This document shows, piece after piece, positions 34,620 to 43,172 of a DNA stretch of 49,252 bases. The position numbers were made by a program, and so were the translations under genes. Source of the stretch: CAVXFS01 sp049582805. Its GTDB lineage: Bacteria > Pseudomonadota > Gammaproteobacteria > Burkholderiales > Gallionellaceae. Where the stretch lies: assembly GCA_049582805.1 (NCBI GenBank), contig JBAUUR010000125.1, positions 1-49,252 on the forward strand. The letters run 5' to 3'. Position 1 is the stretch's first letter, and the number at the start of each line of letters is the position of its first letter. The notes below the pieces were generated by a model. The model ran no database searches and was not told the DNA's origin. It saw only the letters and a program-made list of their open reading frames with translations.

Positions 34620-36143
34620 GTGAACTCGAAATCCGTATTCCAATTCACCCTGCTGGCCACGCTGCTGATCAAGTTCGTCCTCGCCTGGATCCTCCCCCTG
34701 TCTGGCGACGAAGCTTACTTTCTGGTCTGGGCGCGGCATCCGGATTACGGCTATTACGACCATCCGCCCATGGTCGGCTGGCTGCTTTGGTTGATGCTGC
34801 ATTTCGGCAGTGCAGAAGTGATATTGCGCCTTCCCGCCATTCTGTTGTCGACGCTGATCGGCATCGGCATTTACCGGTTGCTCAAGCCGTATGACGAAAC
34901 CAGGGCGGCGCTCGTTGCCGTGTTTTACCTGGTCTCGCCGCTGAATGTGCTGAACGTGCTGATCACCACCGATACCCCGCTGATCCTGTTTGCGTTCCTG
35001 TCTGCCGTGTCCTTGTTCCGGGCGCTGCAAAGAAACAGTATGGCCTGGTATGCATTGTCCGGTGTCCTTTTCGGCATGGCTTTATTGTCGAAGTATTTTG
35101 CCGTGCTGCTTGGTCTGGGCTATCTGGCGTATTTCCTGATGGCGCGGCGCGAGCGCAGAAATGCTCCGGGATTCGCAACCTTGTTTCTGGTTGCGCTGCC
35201 GTTTGCGCTGATCAATCTTTACTGGAACTACACCCATTGCTGGGACAACATTCTGTTCAACCTGTATACCCGCAACGAGGGCGAAGAATTTTCGCTGGGC
35301 AAGATTGCCATCTTCATCGGCATGATGGTTTATTTGCTGACGCCGCCTGCCGTCTATTACCTGTTCCGGCAGCGTGCCGGATTCGCGCAAAAAATCGGGC
35401 ATAGTCCGTTAAAACTGTTTGCGTATGTGTTCTTGCTGCCGATGACCGTGTTTTTACTGCTGTCGGTTAAGAAGGTGATCGGGCTGCATTGGCTGCTGTC
35501 ATTCTATGCGTTCTTCTTTCTGGCGCTGCCGCTGTTCCTGTCGCGCGAAGAACTGGCCAGGACGATCAAATTCACCGGCTGGCTGACAGCAGCGCATCTT
35601 GCGGCCATTGCCGTGATCGCATTCCTGCCGATCGAGACCTGGAAGCAGTACCAGCTGTACGATGGCATCGTGTTCATGTTCAAGAACGACGAGATTGTCG
35701 AAAAGGTGCGGCCCTATGAACCACAGTTCCTGCTGGCTGCTGACGGATATACGCCGGCCGCGATCATTTCCTACCATTGTGGCAAGGATTTCTTCGTGTT
35801 CGGCGAGGGCTCGCATTATGCGCGTCAGGACGACATCGTCACGGATTTCCGGCAATTCAATGGGCGCGATATCCTGATACTGAAAAAATCCGCGCCGGAT
35901 CCGGCGCAATACATCCCTTATTTCCGGCGCGTGGAGGTCGAGCAGTTCGAACTGCACGGCGTGATGTTTTATTTTGTGCTGGGCTATGGATTCGATTATG
36001 AAAACTACAGAAAACTGGTGCTGAAACCGATCAAGGACAAGTACTACGACATTCCGGCCTACCTGCCGCACGCGCCCTGTTATTTTTGCGAGAAATATTT
36101 CCCGGAAGAGGCGGGTCAGCAGAATTTCAGATCGGCGCAATGA
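34620..36143 (+). CDS. ArnT/PMT-like GT-C glycosyltransferase
   Basis: The 507-residue membrane protein belongs to the dolichyl-phosphate-mannose/ArnT (PMT_2) superfamily, which moves a sugar from a polyprenyl-phosphate donor on the periplasmic side. After the first helix comes LSGDEAYFLVWARHPDYGYYDHPPMVGW, the acidic-loop signature of the group. About eleven further hydrophobic segments follow, then a soluble C-terminal domain. The GTG at 34620 is the likely start; a TTG at 34587 extends it. It is the first gene of the glycan cluster, and its stop is followed after 4 bp by the next gene. Confidence 0.85.
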   Translation: MNSKSVFQFTLLATLLIKFVLAWILPLSGDEAYFLVWARHPDYGYYDHPPMVGWLLWLMLHFGSAEVILRLPAILLSTLIGIGIYRLLKPYDETRAALVAVFYLVSPLNVLNVLITTDTPLILFAFLSAVSLFRALQRNSMAWYALSGVLFGMALLSKYFAVLLGLGYLAYFLMARRERRNAPGFATLFLVALPFALINLYWNYTHCWDNILFNLYTRNEGEEFSLGKIAIFIGMMVYLLTPPAVYYLFRQRAGFAQKIGHSPLKLFAYVFLLPMTVFLLLSVKKVIGLHWLLSFYAFFFLALPLFLSREELARTIKFTGWLTAAHLAAIAVIAFLPIETWKQYQLYDGIVFMFKNDEIVEKVRPYEPQFLLAADGYTPAAIISYHCGKDFFVFGEGSHYARQDDIVTDFRQFNGRDILILKKSAPDPAQYIPYFRRVEVEQFELHGVMFYFVLGYGFDYENYRKLVLKPIKDKYYDIPAYLPHAPCYFCEKYFPEEAGQQNFRSAQ

Positions 36144-36147
36144 GGCG

Positions 36148-37635
36148 ATGAAGATGTTTGAAAAAAACGAGTTCCTGGCGGCAACCCTGCTCAGCATGCT
36201 GTTGTGCGCCGCGCCGTTTTTTGTCGTTGATTGGTTGCCGATGATTGATTTGCCGAATCATCTTGCCCAGGCGCACCTGGTCGGCAAGGTATTGTCCGCT
36301 AATCAGCCGGACATGCTGATTAACTGGCTTTCGCCTGATACGTTAACCACATGGGTTTTGGCGCTGCTGTTACTGGTTTTGTCCCCGTTGCTGGCCGCCA
36401 AAGCAATGGTGCTGGGCCTGATCCTGTTGTCGATAGCGGGCATTGCGCTGTTGGCCAGGAAAATCGGGGCCGGTGTCATCGTAGTGCCGCTCTCCGCCGG
36501 ACTATTATTTAACCAGTCTTTTTACTGGGGATTTCTTCCGTTTATCGCGGGCTTTGCCGCCTTCCTTTTCTTGATGGTGGCGTGGCTCGGTTTGAGGCGG
36601 GCCTCATGGCGGGGCATTATTTTTCTGGCGCTACTTTTTCTGCTGGTTTATTTTTGCCACATATTGTGGTTTGCGGTTGCCGCGCTCGCCGTATTGCTGA
36701 GTGCGCTTGCTTCGCCGGAGCGAAGCAGGAAATGGCGAGTCCTGGTTCTTGCCGCCTTGCCCGCGGTCGGTCTTGCATTATTCTGGTATCCAGCCATGCA
36801 CAATAACTGGATGAGCCCCAGCGAAATGGCGCCATATTGGGTTATCCCCTTGCTGGTCCGCCTGCGTCCCGATTATGTGGCATTTTGCATCAGTGGGCTA
36901 AACGCGGATTTCAAGATATTTCTATTAGTAATCGTACTTCTATTCATTTTCGCTGGGATAGCGATGGCTATCTTCGGGAAACGACGAATGGTCTCCGTCC
37001 CGTTGTTCCTTCTTGCATTATTATTGCTGGCGGCTTATCTGGCGCTGCCGGATAAATACAACAATACGGTACTATTCGCAGTGCGCTGGTTGCCTTATGC
37101 GCTGATTTTTTTCCTGCTGGGATGTCTCGCCCCGATCCGGTTTGCGAAGCGGAGGATTGCAATCTTGCTCGTTGCGTTCATCGTGCTCGGCAGCTATGCG
37201 CTTCTGACGGCTCATACATGGAACAGCATGGAGAAAGAAGAATGGTCCGGCCTTATGCAGGCCATGGAGAAATTACCCCCCAGACAAACTGTGCTGGGAC
37301 TTGATTTTATCCGGAAAAGCGCAAGAATTAACAGCGCCCTTCCTTTTGCGACAGGCGCAGCTTACGCGCAGGCGTTGAGGGATTGTGAGGTTAATTTTTC
37401 CTTTGCTGAACATGCGTCGAGCCTGGTTACCTATAAAACCATACCAACGAGGCCGTACCAAAGAAAACTTAACATTTTTTCGCAAATGGTGAACCGCACG
37501 GATGTTGGATTTTTTAATTTTGTCCTGGTTAATGCCGATGAGGTTACGCATGATAAATTGGCCGAATTCCTCGGGATAACGCCCGTAACGCATGAGGGAC
37601 GCTGGCGCTTATATGAAGTCGGTCGATCCAATTGA
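36148..37635 (+). CDS. Polytopic membrane protein, paralogue A1 of the glycan cluster
   Basis: The 495-residue protein has about ten hydrophobic segments and a C-terminal soluble part. Just after the first helix is PMIDLPNHLAQ (D34-LPNH), which is mirrored in the paralogue at 39552 as PMVDLPQHAAQ. The overall layout is that of a GT-C glycosyltransferase, with an acidic loop and a soluble tail, but I could not match a defined family, so the call is structural. It begins at the ATG at 36148 with GAGG in the preceding stop region. Confidence 0.65.
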   Translation: MKMFEKNEFLAATLLSMLLCAAPFFVVDWLPMIDLPNHLAQAHLVGKVLSANQPDMLINWLSPDTLTTWVLALLLLVLSPLLAAKAMVLGLILLSIAGIALLARKIGAGVIVVPLSAGLLFNQSFYWGFLPFIAGFAAFLFLMVAWLGLRRASWRGIIFLALLFLLVYFCHILWFAVAALAVLLSALASPERSRKWRVLVLAALPAVGLALFWYPAMHNNWMSPSEMAPYWVIPLLVRLRPDYVAFCISGLNADFKIFLLVIVLLFIFAGIAMAIFGKRRMVSVPLFLLALLLLAAYLALPDKYNNTVLFAVRWLPYALIFFLLGCLAPIRFAKRRIAILLVAFIVLGSYALLTAHTWNSMEKEEWSGLMQAMEKLPPRQTVLGLDFIRKSARINSALPFATGAAYAQALRDCEVNFSFAEHASSLVTYKTIPTRPYQRKLNIFSQMVNRTDVGFFNFVLVNADEVTHDKLAEFLGITPVTHEGRWRLYEVGRSN

Positions 37636-37737
37636 TCCTGGCAAGAAATCCCGGCTTGCCTGCCGCAGGCACCCTGTTGTTTCCGTGAAAAATGCTTTCC
37701 AGCGGAATCCCTGCCGGTTCAAGGAGAAAGTTGCGCA

Positions 37738-37989
37738 ATGACCCGCTGCATGACTCGCTGGCTGAAAAATAATGCCAGTTTGCTGGGATTGATCGGCAAT
37801 GGCAACGACGCAAAGGCAGAAGAAAACTGCCAGATTGCACTGCATAATGCCAGGATGCCCGGAGGTCGGGCTGAAGCGCTTGTGGCGCCTGGCACGGTCA
37901 CCGGGATGAATACTGAATTGTCGCGCAGTGCGTCCTGCCTGAATGAGGTGGCGCAGGTTGATCCAAACAACTCAAAATGCCGCTACTGA
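37738..37989 (+). CDS. Small hypothetical protein, possible TPR fragment
   Basis: The 83-residue ORF follows a good ribosome site (AAGGAG) and ends 13 bases into the next gene. Its tail SCLNEVAQVDPNNSKCRY resembles the end of a TPR helix pair, and the middle is irregular. It could be a leader peptide that couples translation with the glycosyltransferase gene, or the remnant of a TPR protein. Confidence 0.35.
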   Translation: MTRCMTRWLKNNASLLGLIGNGNDAKAEENCQIALHNARMPGGRAEALVAPGTVTGMNTELSRSASCLNEVAQVDPNNSKCRY

Positions 37990-39512
37990 GCCATAGATTC
38001 TTGCTTGCAACGGTAATGCTGGTGGCAGCAGCGATGTTGCTGGGCACGGCATGGATGGGAGATGACGCTTTCATCACACTTCGCGTGATCGATAATTTCG
38101 TCAACGGATACGGATTGCGCTACAACGTGCTCGAACGGGTGCAGGTTTTTACGCATCCGCTGTGGCTCATGTTTCTGACACCATTCTATGCGCTGACCCG
38201 CGAGCCGCTGGTGACCACGATGCTGGCGTCGGTTGCGGTGTCGTTAGGCGCGTTGTGGCTGCTTGCCGCCAGAATCGCGAAGGACATCGTATTCGGGTGT
38301 CTGCTTGTCCTGCTCGCCGTGGCCTCGACAGCGATCTACCAGTTCTCCACCTCCGGACTCGAAACGCCGCTGACATTTTTGCTGCTGGCTTTGCTGGTGT
38401 GGCAGTTGCAGCAGGTTCAAAAGATGTGGATTCCCGCCGGTATCATCGGACTGCTGTTGCTTAACCGGCTCGACCTGGCTGTGCTGGTGGGGCCAGCAGC
38501 CATGCATCTTTTTTTCAGGGCAAAAGGACAGCGGATCAGGGTCGCGCTGGCTATCGCTTTGCCAGCGTTGGCGTGGATGGTGTTTTCGGTGGTTTACTAC
38601 GGCGCGCCGTTTCCCAATACGGCGTATGCGAAGCTGGGCACCGGTTACGGCACGGGCGAGCTGGTTTCTCATGGCCTGGCATACACGCAGGATTTTGCAC
38701 TGCATGACCCGTTGCTGGCGCTGGTTATCGGCAAGGCCGTGTTTGATGCGGCGCGTTCCTCTGACTGGACGACAAGATTGTCAGGACTGGGTATGGTTCT
38801 GTACCTTGCCTACACGATCGTCATAGGCGGCGATTTCATGTCCGGCCGATTCTTTGCGGCGCCGGGCTTTCTTGCGTTCTGCCTGATCGCTTGCCAGCCT
38901 GCCCCGCAGTGGCTGATGAACAGGGCTAAAATGGTTGCGCCGGTTTTATTCGTGGTTGTGGGTGCGTTGCTGGCATCAAGGCTAATAGCACACGAAGTAA
39001 GCGTGTTGCCCGGGAGCGGCATCCGGGACGAGCGCAATTTTTATTATGCCGATTTGGGACTGGTGCCGGTGCTGCACAGATGGGTGTCAACAGGAACTGA
39101 ACCTGTTCCAGTACTGGGCGTGCGCGGTGAGGAATTGAAAGCCATCGCGCAACGAGCGGGAGATTATTATGCCGTGGCGGTTTTAAGCGCGGGGCTGCTG
39201 GGATACTACGGCGGCCCGATGGTGCATATCGTGGATATGCTGGCCTTGACCGATCCGTTTCTGGCACGCCTGCCGGCCATCGCGGGATCGAGAGTGGGCC
39301 ACTACCGCCGCAAAATTCCGGCGTTTTACACAGAAACCGTAACCGAGGCCAATCCCGCTACGAACATTGCCGCATTGCGCCCATTGCTGAATGACATCAC
39401 GTTGGCCGTGCGTGCGCCATTGTTTGCCGCAGGGCGATGGCAAGCCATCTGGCGGCTGGCATCCGGTCAGTATGCATGGGTCTACGACAGCGACCTTGAC
39501 GGGATACGGTAA
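37977..39512 (+). CDS. AftB-like GT-C glycosyltransferase, paralogue B1
   Basis: The 511-residue membrane protein has the signature MGDDAFITLRVIDNFVNGYG, then YNVLERVQVFTHPLWL, near residues 27-65. The GDD after the first helix, the DN...GxGLxYN motif and ERVxxxTHPLW are shared with AftB-type arabinofuranosyltransferases and related GT-C enzymes. About ten hydrophobic segments follow. It is closely similar to the gene at 43173. Together with DprE1 and DprE2 nearby, a polyprenyl-phosphoryl-arabinose donor is likely (inference). The start overlaps the small upstream ORF. Confidence 0.75.
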   Translation: MPLLSHRFLLATVMLVAAAMLLGTAWMGDDAFITLRVIDNFVNGYGLRYNVLERVQVFTHPLWLMFLTPFYALTREPLVTTMLASVAVSLGALWLLAARIAKDIVFGCLLVLLAVASTAIYQFSTSGLETPLTFLLLALLVWQLQQVQKMWIPAGIIGLLLLNRLDLAVLVGPAAMHLFFRAKGQRIRVALAIALPALAWMVFSVVYYGAPFPNTAYAKLGTGYGTGELVSHGLAYTQDFALHDPLLALVIGKAVFDAARSSDWTTRLSGLGMVLYLAYTIVIGGDFMSGRFFAAPGFLAFCLIACQPAPQWLMNRAKMVAPVLFVVVGALLASRLIAHEVSVLPGSGIRDERNFYYADLGLVPVLHRWVSTGTEPVPVLGVRGEELKAIAQRAGDYYAVAVLSAGLLGYYGGPMVHIVDMLALTDPFLARLPAIAGSRVGHYRRKIPAFYTETVTEANPATNIAALRPLLNDITLAVRAPLFAAGRWQAIWRLASGQYAWVYDSDLDGIR

Positions 39513-39551
39513 AATCGCCGCATGAAAAATTCCGTCTGACCGCAGCATCAA

Positions 39552-41132
39552 ATGCAAACCAAAATGGCTGCAAGTAGCGACCCCCTTCATCTTCGTTGGC
39601 CCGCGGACAATTATCTATTCCTGATGGCGTGCCTGTTGTGCGGTCTGCCGGTATGGCTGCCGCATTTGCCGCCAATGGTCGATTTGCCCCAGCATGCGGC
39701 GCAGATTTCGCTATACCTCAACATGGGGAAAGCGGATTTCCCTTTTACGGAGCAATTCCAGCTCAACTGGTTCACGCCGTATCTGCTGGGTTATGCGCTG
39801 ATCGCGCTCGCCACGCCGCTGCTGGGTATCGTGGCTGCCTGCAAACTGGTGGTCTGGCTGGCTCTGGCCGGCTTCGCGCTTTCCACGCGCTTCCTGCTGC
39901 GCCAGACCGGCGCCGATCCCTACTGGGCCTGGCTGACCTTTCCGGTGCTGTATGGCTTCACCTATCAGTGGGGCTTGCTGAATTTTCTGGTTGCGGCGCC
40001 GATCGGCATGGTTTTTCTCGGACTGGTCTGGAAGCAGCAGGCGCGGCCCGACTGGCGCGCCTCGCTGCTCAACGCGGTGCTGCTGTATCTGCTGTTCTTT
40101 TCACACGCGCTGATCATGGCGCTGTTCAGTATGATCGCTGCGGCTTACTGGCTGGTTTCCGCACCACGCCTGCGTGACTTGATCAAATGCGCGTGGCCAA
40201 TGCTGGCGCTTGCGCCCGCAGTGTTGGTCTGGCTGTTCCTTGCCAGCAAACATCCGGTCACCAATGCGCCTGTCGAATGGGACTTGTCGTGGATCAATAC
40301 CACCGATGGCTACTACGACTCCTTTGCCCACTGGACCAACCGCAATGAGCCAGGCTGGGGACGGGTGACGGGCTTCATACCGCGCCTGCTCGGCGTCCGT
40401 CCGGAAATCGTGTTCACGCTGCTGGGCATCGCTTTGTTCGCCTTGCCTTTCCTGGCGGGCGGACGCATCACCCGATCGCGCGCGCGATGGCTTCCGCTGC
40501 TTTGCATCGTTCTGCTGCTGTTGCTATTGCCCAGCTTTCTGTTCGGAAACGTTTATACTTTCCAGCGCTTCACTTTTCTGGCGATGCCGCTGTTTCTGGT
40601 GGTAATGGATGCGGGCAAAAGCATGAGCCGGGCGCAGCGCACCGTGCGCATGATCGCGCCGGTTGTTGCTTTCGGCTGGGTGGCGTTCATGGCGAACAAT
40701 GCGCTACAGTTCAACAAGGACGGGGCTGGTTTTGAGGATATCCTGTCGAAGATGGAGCCGGGCAAGCGCGCTTTGTCGCTGGTGTTCGAAACGGACGACA
40801 GCCATTCGATTGCCCCGACCTTTTTGCATTTCCCGGCCTGGTATTCGGCCAGGCGTTCAGGTGTGTCCGATCCGAGTTTTGCCGAGAACTATGCCCAGCC
40901 GGTCGCCTACAAGCTGGAATATGTGCCCAAGGCACGGTTCCAGGGTTTTGTGTGGAACCCTCAATGGTTCGATTGGCAGGGGTACGATGGCTACAAGTAT
41001 GATTATTTTGTGGTGCGTGCGGCGGTCGATGCGTCAGACTATCTATTCAGAGCGGCCGCTTGCGGAATCAGCCTGGAGGCGCATTCGGGGCAATGGTGGT
41101 TATACAGGCGGGATTCGAATTGCAGAAACTGA
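39552..41132 (+). CDS. Polytopic membrane protein, paralogue A2 of the glycan cluster
   Basis: The 526-residue protein is the paralogue of 36148-37635: PMVDLPQHAAQISLYLN (D44-LPQH), about ten hydrophobic segments, then a soluble tail with FVWNPQWFDWQGYDGYKYDYFVVR. GT-C-like topology makes a glycosyltransferase or glycan-transport role plausible; no defined family was recognised. It lies 36 bp before dprE1 and probably shares its transcript. Confidence 0.65.
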   Translation: MQTKMAASSDPLHLRWPADNYLFLMACLLCGLPVWLPHLPPMVDLPQHAAQISLYLNMGKADFPFTEQFQLNWFTPYLLGYALIALATPLLGIVAACKLVVWLALAGFALSTRFLLRQTGADPYWAWLTFPVLYGFTYQWGLLNFLVAAPIGMVFLGLVWKQQARPDWRASLLNAVLLYLLFFSHALIMALFSMIAAAYWLVSAPRLRDLIKCAWPMLALAPAVLVWLFLASKHPVTNAPVEWDLSWINTTDGYYDSFAHWTNRNEPGWGRVTGFIPRLLGVRPEIVFTLLGIALFALPFLAGGRITRSRARWLPLLCIVLLLLLLPSFLFGNVYTFQRFTFLAMPLFLVVMDAGKSMSRAQRTVRMIAPVVAFGWVAFMANNALQFNKDGAGFEDILSKMEPGKRALSLVFETDDSHSIAPTFLHFPAWYSARRSGVSDPSFAENYAQPVAYKLEYVPKARFQGFVWNPQWFDWQGYDGYKYDYFVVRAAVDASDYLFRAAACGISLEAHSGQWWLYRRDSNCRN

Positions 41133-41168
41133 CGGGAATATAAGCGGCAGCAGAATTCAAACAAGGAT

Positions 41169-42527
41169 ATGGCTAAATTAATTACATCACTCTCCGGCTG
41201 GGGACGCTTTCCGATGCAAACCTGTGAACTCGAACGTCCCGAGCGCTACGCCGACTTGCAGCCGACCGCCGCCAACCTGATCGCGCGCGGGCAGGGACGC
41301 AGCTATGGGGATGCGGCGCTGAACAGGAACGGACGCGTACTGCTGACCGAGCGCGTGAACCGACTGCTGGAATTCGATGCGGGACAGGGTATTTTGCGCG
41401 CCGAGGCCGGGGCGACGCTGGCGGAAATTCTGGAAGTGATCGTGCCCAGGGGCTGGTTCCTGCCGGTCACGCCAGGGACGAAATTCGTGTCGCTCGGCGG
41501 TTGTGTGGCGGCGGACGTGCATGGCAAGAACCATCACCACGACGGATCTTTCGGCGAGCATGTTCTGGGCATCGAACTGATCCTTGCCGACGGCAGCTGC
41601 GTGGCCTGCTCGCCTTCAGAAAACGCGGCACTGTTCTGGGCCACGGTGGGCGGCATGGGACTGACCGGCATCATCGGCGAAGTGACGCTCAAGCTGATCC
41701 CGATACACAGCGCTTATGTGAAAGTGCGGCATCACGGCGCCGGCAACCTCGAACAATTATTCGGCCTGATGCAGGATGCGGCGCTTGACGACCGCTACAC
41801 TGTCGCGTGGATAGACAGCATGGCCAGAGGTTCAAAACTTGGGCGCGGCATCGTCATGTGCGGCCATCATGCCGCGCCGGATGAGCTGCCTGCGGACTGT
41901 GCGCAGCCGTTCATGATCGAGCATGCACGCGCCCGTTCGATTCCTTTCGATTTTCCATCCTGGGCGCTGAGTGCATTGAGCATCTCCGCCTTCAATGCGC
42001 AATACTTCAGCCGCGAAGGTGGCAAGCGCGAGCCGTTTCTGAGCGGCTATGATCCCTACTTTTACCCGCTGGACGCGATTGGCCGGTGGAACCGCATGTA
42101 CGGCAAGCGCGGCTTCGTGCAGTACCAGTGCGTGATTCCGCAAGCGGCTGCGTTTGAGGGTGTGCGGAAGTTGCTGCAGCAACTGTCCGATAGCCGCCGC
42201 CCTTCGTTCCTTGCGGTGCTGAAACGGCTGGGTGCGCAGGGCAGGGGGCTGCTGTCCTTTCCAATGGCGGGTTATACGCTGGCGCTGGATTTGCCGATCC
42301 GTAATGTCGGCTTGTTTGCGTTTCTGGATAAATTGGATGGAATCGTGCTGCAACATGGTGGGCGTGTGTATCTCGCCAAGGATGCGCGGCTTTCCCCCGA
42401 ATCGTTCCGCGCGATGTATCCGCGTTACGCAGAATGGCTCAGGATAAAGCATGCGGTCGATCCGCAGGACCGGTTCAATTCCAGTCTGGCGCGGCGTTTG
42501 AGAATCGTCGGCGATCAGGATCAGTGA
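41169..42527 (+). CDS. dprE1: DprE1-like decaprenylphosphoryl-ribose 2'-oxidase
   Basis: The 452-residue FAD enzyme oxidises C2' of polyprenyl-phosphoryl-ribose, the first half of the epimerisation to arabinose. FAD-binding motifs are clear: ARGQGRSYGDAALN (39-52), TPGTKFVSLGGCVAADVHGKNHH (101-123) and GGMGLTGIIGEV (161-172). C-terminal LDLPI, YLAKDARLS (K404) and MYPRYAEWL match the mycobacterial enzyme. At the position of M. tuberculosis Cys387, which benzothiazinones bond to, the sequence has Ala372 (alignment by eye). AAGGAT precedes the ATG. The partner DprE2 is encoded at 47321. Confidence 0.88.
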   Translation: MAKLITSLSGWGRFPMQTCELERPERYADLQPTAANLIARGQGRSYGDAALNRNGRVLLTERVNRLLEFDAGQGILRAEAGATLAEILEVIVPRGWFLPVTPGTKFVSLGGCVAADVHGKNHHHDGSFGEHVLGIELILADGSCVACSPSENAALFWATVGGMGLTGIIGEVTLKLIPIHSAYVKVRHHGAGNLEQLFGLMQDAALDDRYTVAWIDSMARGSKLGRGIVMCGHHAAPDELPADCAQPFMIEHARARSIPFDFPSWALSALSISAFNAQYFSREGGKREPFLSGYDPYFYPLDAIGRWNRMYGKRGFVQYQCVIPQAAAFEGVRKLLQQLSDSRRPSFLAVLKRLGAQGRGLLSFPMAGYTLALDLPIRNVGLFAFLDKLDGIVLQHGGRVYLAKDARLSPESFRAMYPRYAEWLRIKHAVDPQDRFNSSLARRLRIVGDQDQ

Positions 42528-42574
42528 AACGGGATTGATCCTGGGCGGCACCTCGGTCATCGCGCGCAATATTG

Positions 42575-42598
42575 GAGCGGCCCTGGTCGCTCTTGTTT
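42575..42598 (+). terminator. Probable intrinsic terminator after dprE1
   Basis: GAGCGGCC and GGTCGCTC form an 8-bp stem with one G-T pair and a very short loop, followed by TTGTTT. It lies 48 bases beyond the dprE1 stop and would end the upstream transcript before the lipoprotein promoter. Confidence 0.5.
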
Positions 42599-42634
42599 GA
42601 AATGCGATCCTGCGATCTAATGGCCGCTTGATAT

Positions 42635-42664
42635 TTGAAGACGGTCGATCACCCGTATTATAAT
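42635..42664 (+). promoter_or_regulatory. Sigma-70 promoter for the lipoprotein gene
   Basis: TTGAAG (42635-42640) and a perfect TATAAT (42659-42664) with an 18-base spacer lie 40 bases before the lipoprotein ATG. The terminator just upstream supports a fresh transcript start here. Confidence 0.55.
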
Positions 42665-42704
42665 GAAATTTGTTTAATGATTTTCAACGCATTTGAGGAA
42701 CAAA

Positions 42705-43121
42705 ATGAAACACGCCCATCTGTTTGCTGTCCTGTTCGCTCTCGCCTTGGCTGCTTGCGGTCAAAAGTCCTCCGAAGCGCCGGCGAGCCAGCCGCCTGCC
42801 GCTGTGCCTTCGGCTTCCTTGCCCGCCGGACATCCCCCCGTGGATGTGGGGAAGATGGCCCAGGCTGCTCCAGGAATTGCGCTGACACAGAAAGGCCAGG
42901 TGCTCAGTACCATTGATGTTCCTCAATACACCTACATCGAGGTGACGCAGGACAATAAGACGCGCTGGCTCGCAGCAACTACTGTCGCCGTGAAAAAGGG
43001 GGATACGATCCAGTTCGATGACGGCGCGACCATGACCAATTTCACCAGCAAGACATTGAATCGTACTTTCCCAAGCATCACCTTCGTAGTTCGTGTGGTC
43101 GTCCTCAACGGGAAGGCCTAG
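42705..43121 (+). CDS. NrfJ-like periplasmic lipoprotein
   Basis: The 138-residue protein has a lipoprotein signal with lipobox LAAC (Cys18), a Pro/Ala-rich linker, then a domain GQVLSTIDVPQYTYIEVTQ, KTRWLAATTVAVKKGD, and NFTSKTLNRTFPSITFV. That pattern matches SH3-like NrfJ-family proteins, usually linked to metal-ion handling or c-type cytochrome pathways. It has its own promoter and does not obviously belong with glycan synthesis. I chose the ATG at 42705 (GAGGAA upstream) over 42693. Confidence 0.7.
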   Translation: MKHAHLFAVLFALALAACGQKSSEAPASQPPAAVPSASLPAGHPPVDVGKMAQAAPGIALTQKGQVLSTIDVPQYTYIEVTQDNKTRWLAATTVAVKKGDTIQFDDGATMTNFTSKTLNRTFPSITFVVRVVVLNGKA

Positions 43122-43172
43122 TGATCCGATAAGCGATATCCGGGTACTGACCGAAAATTTGACGGGGCGAAA

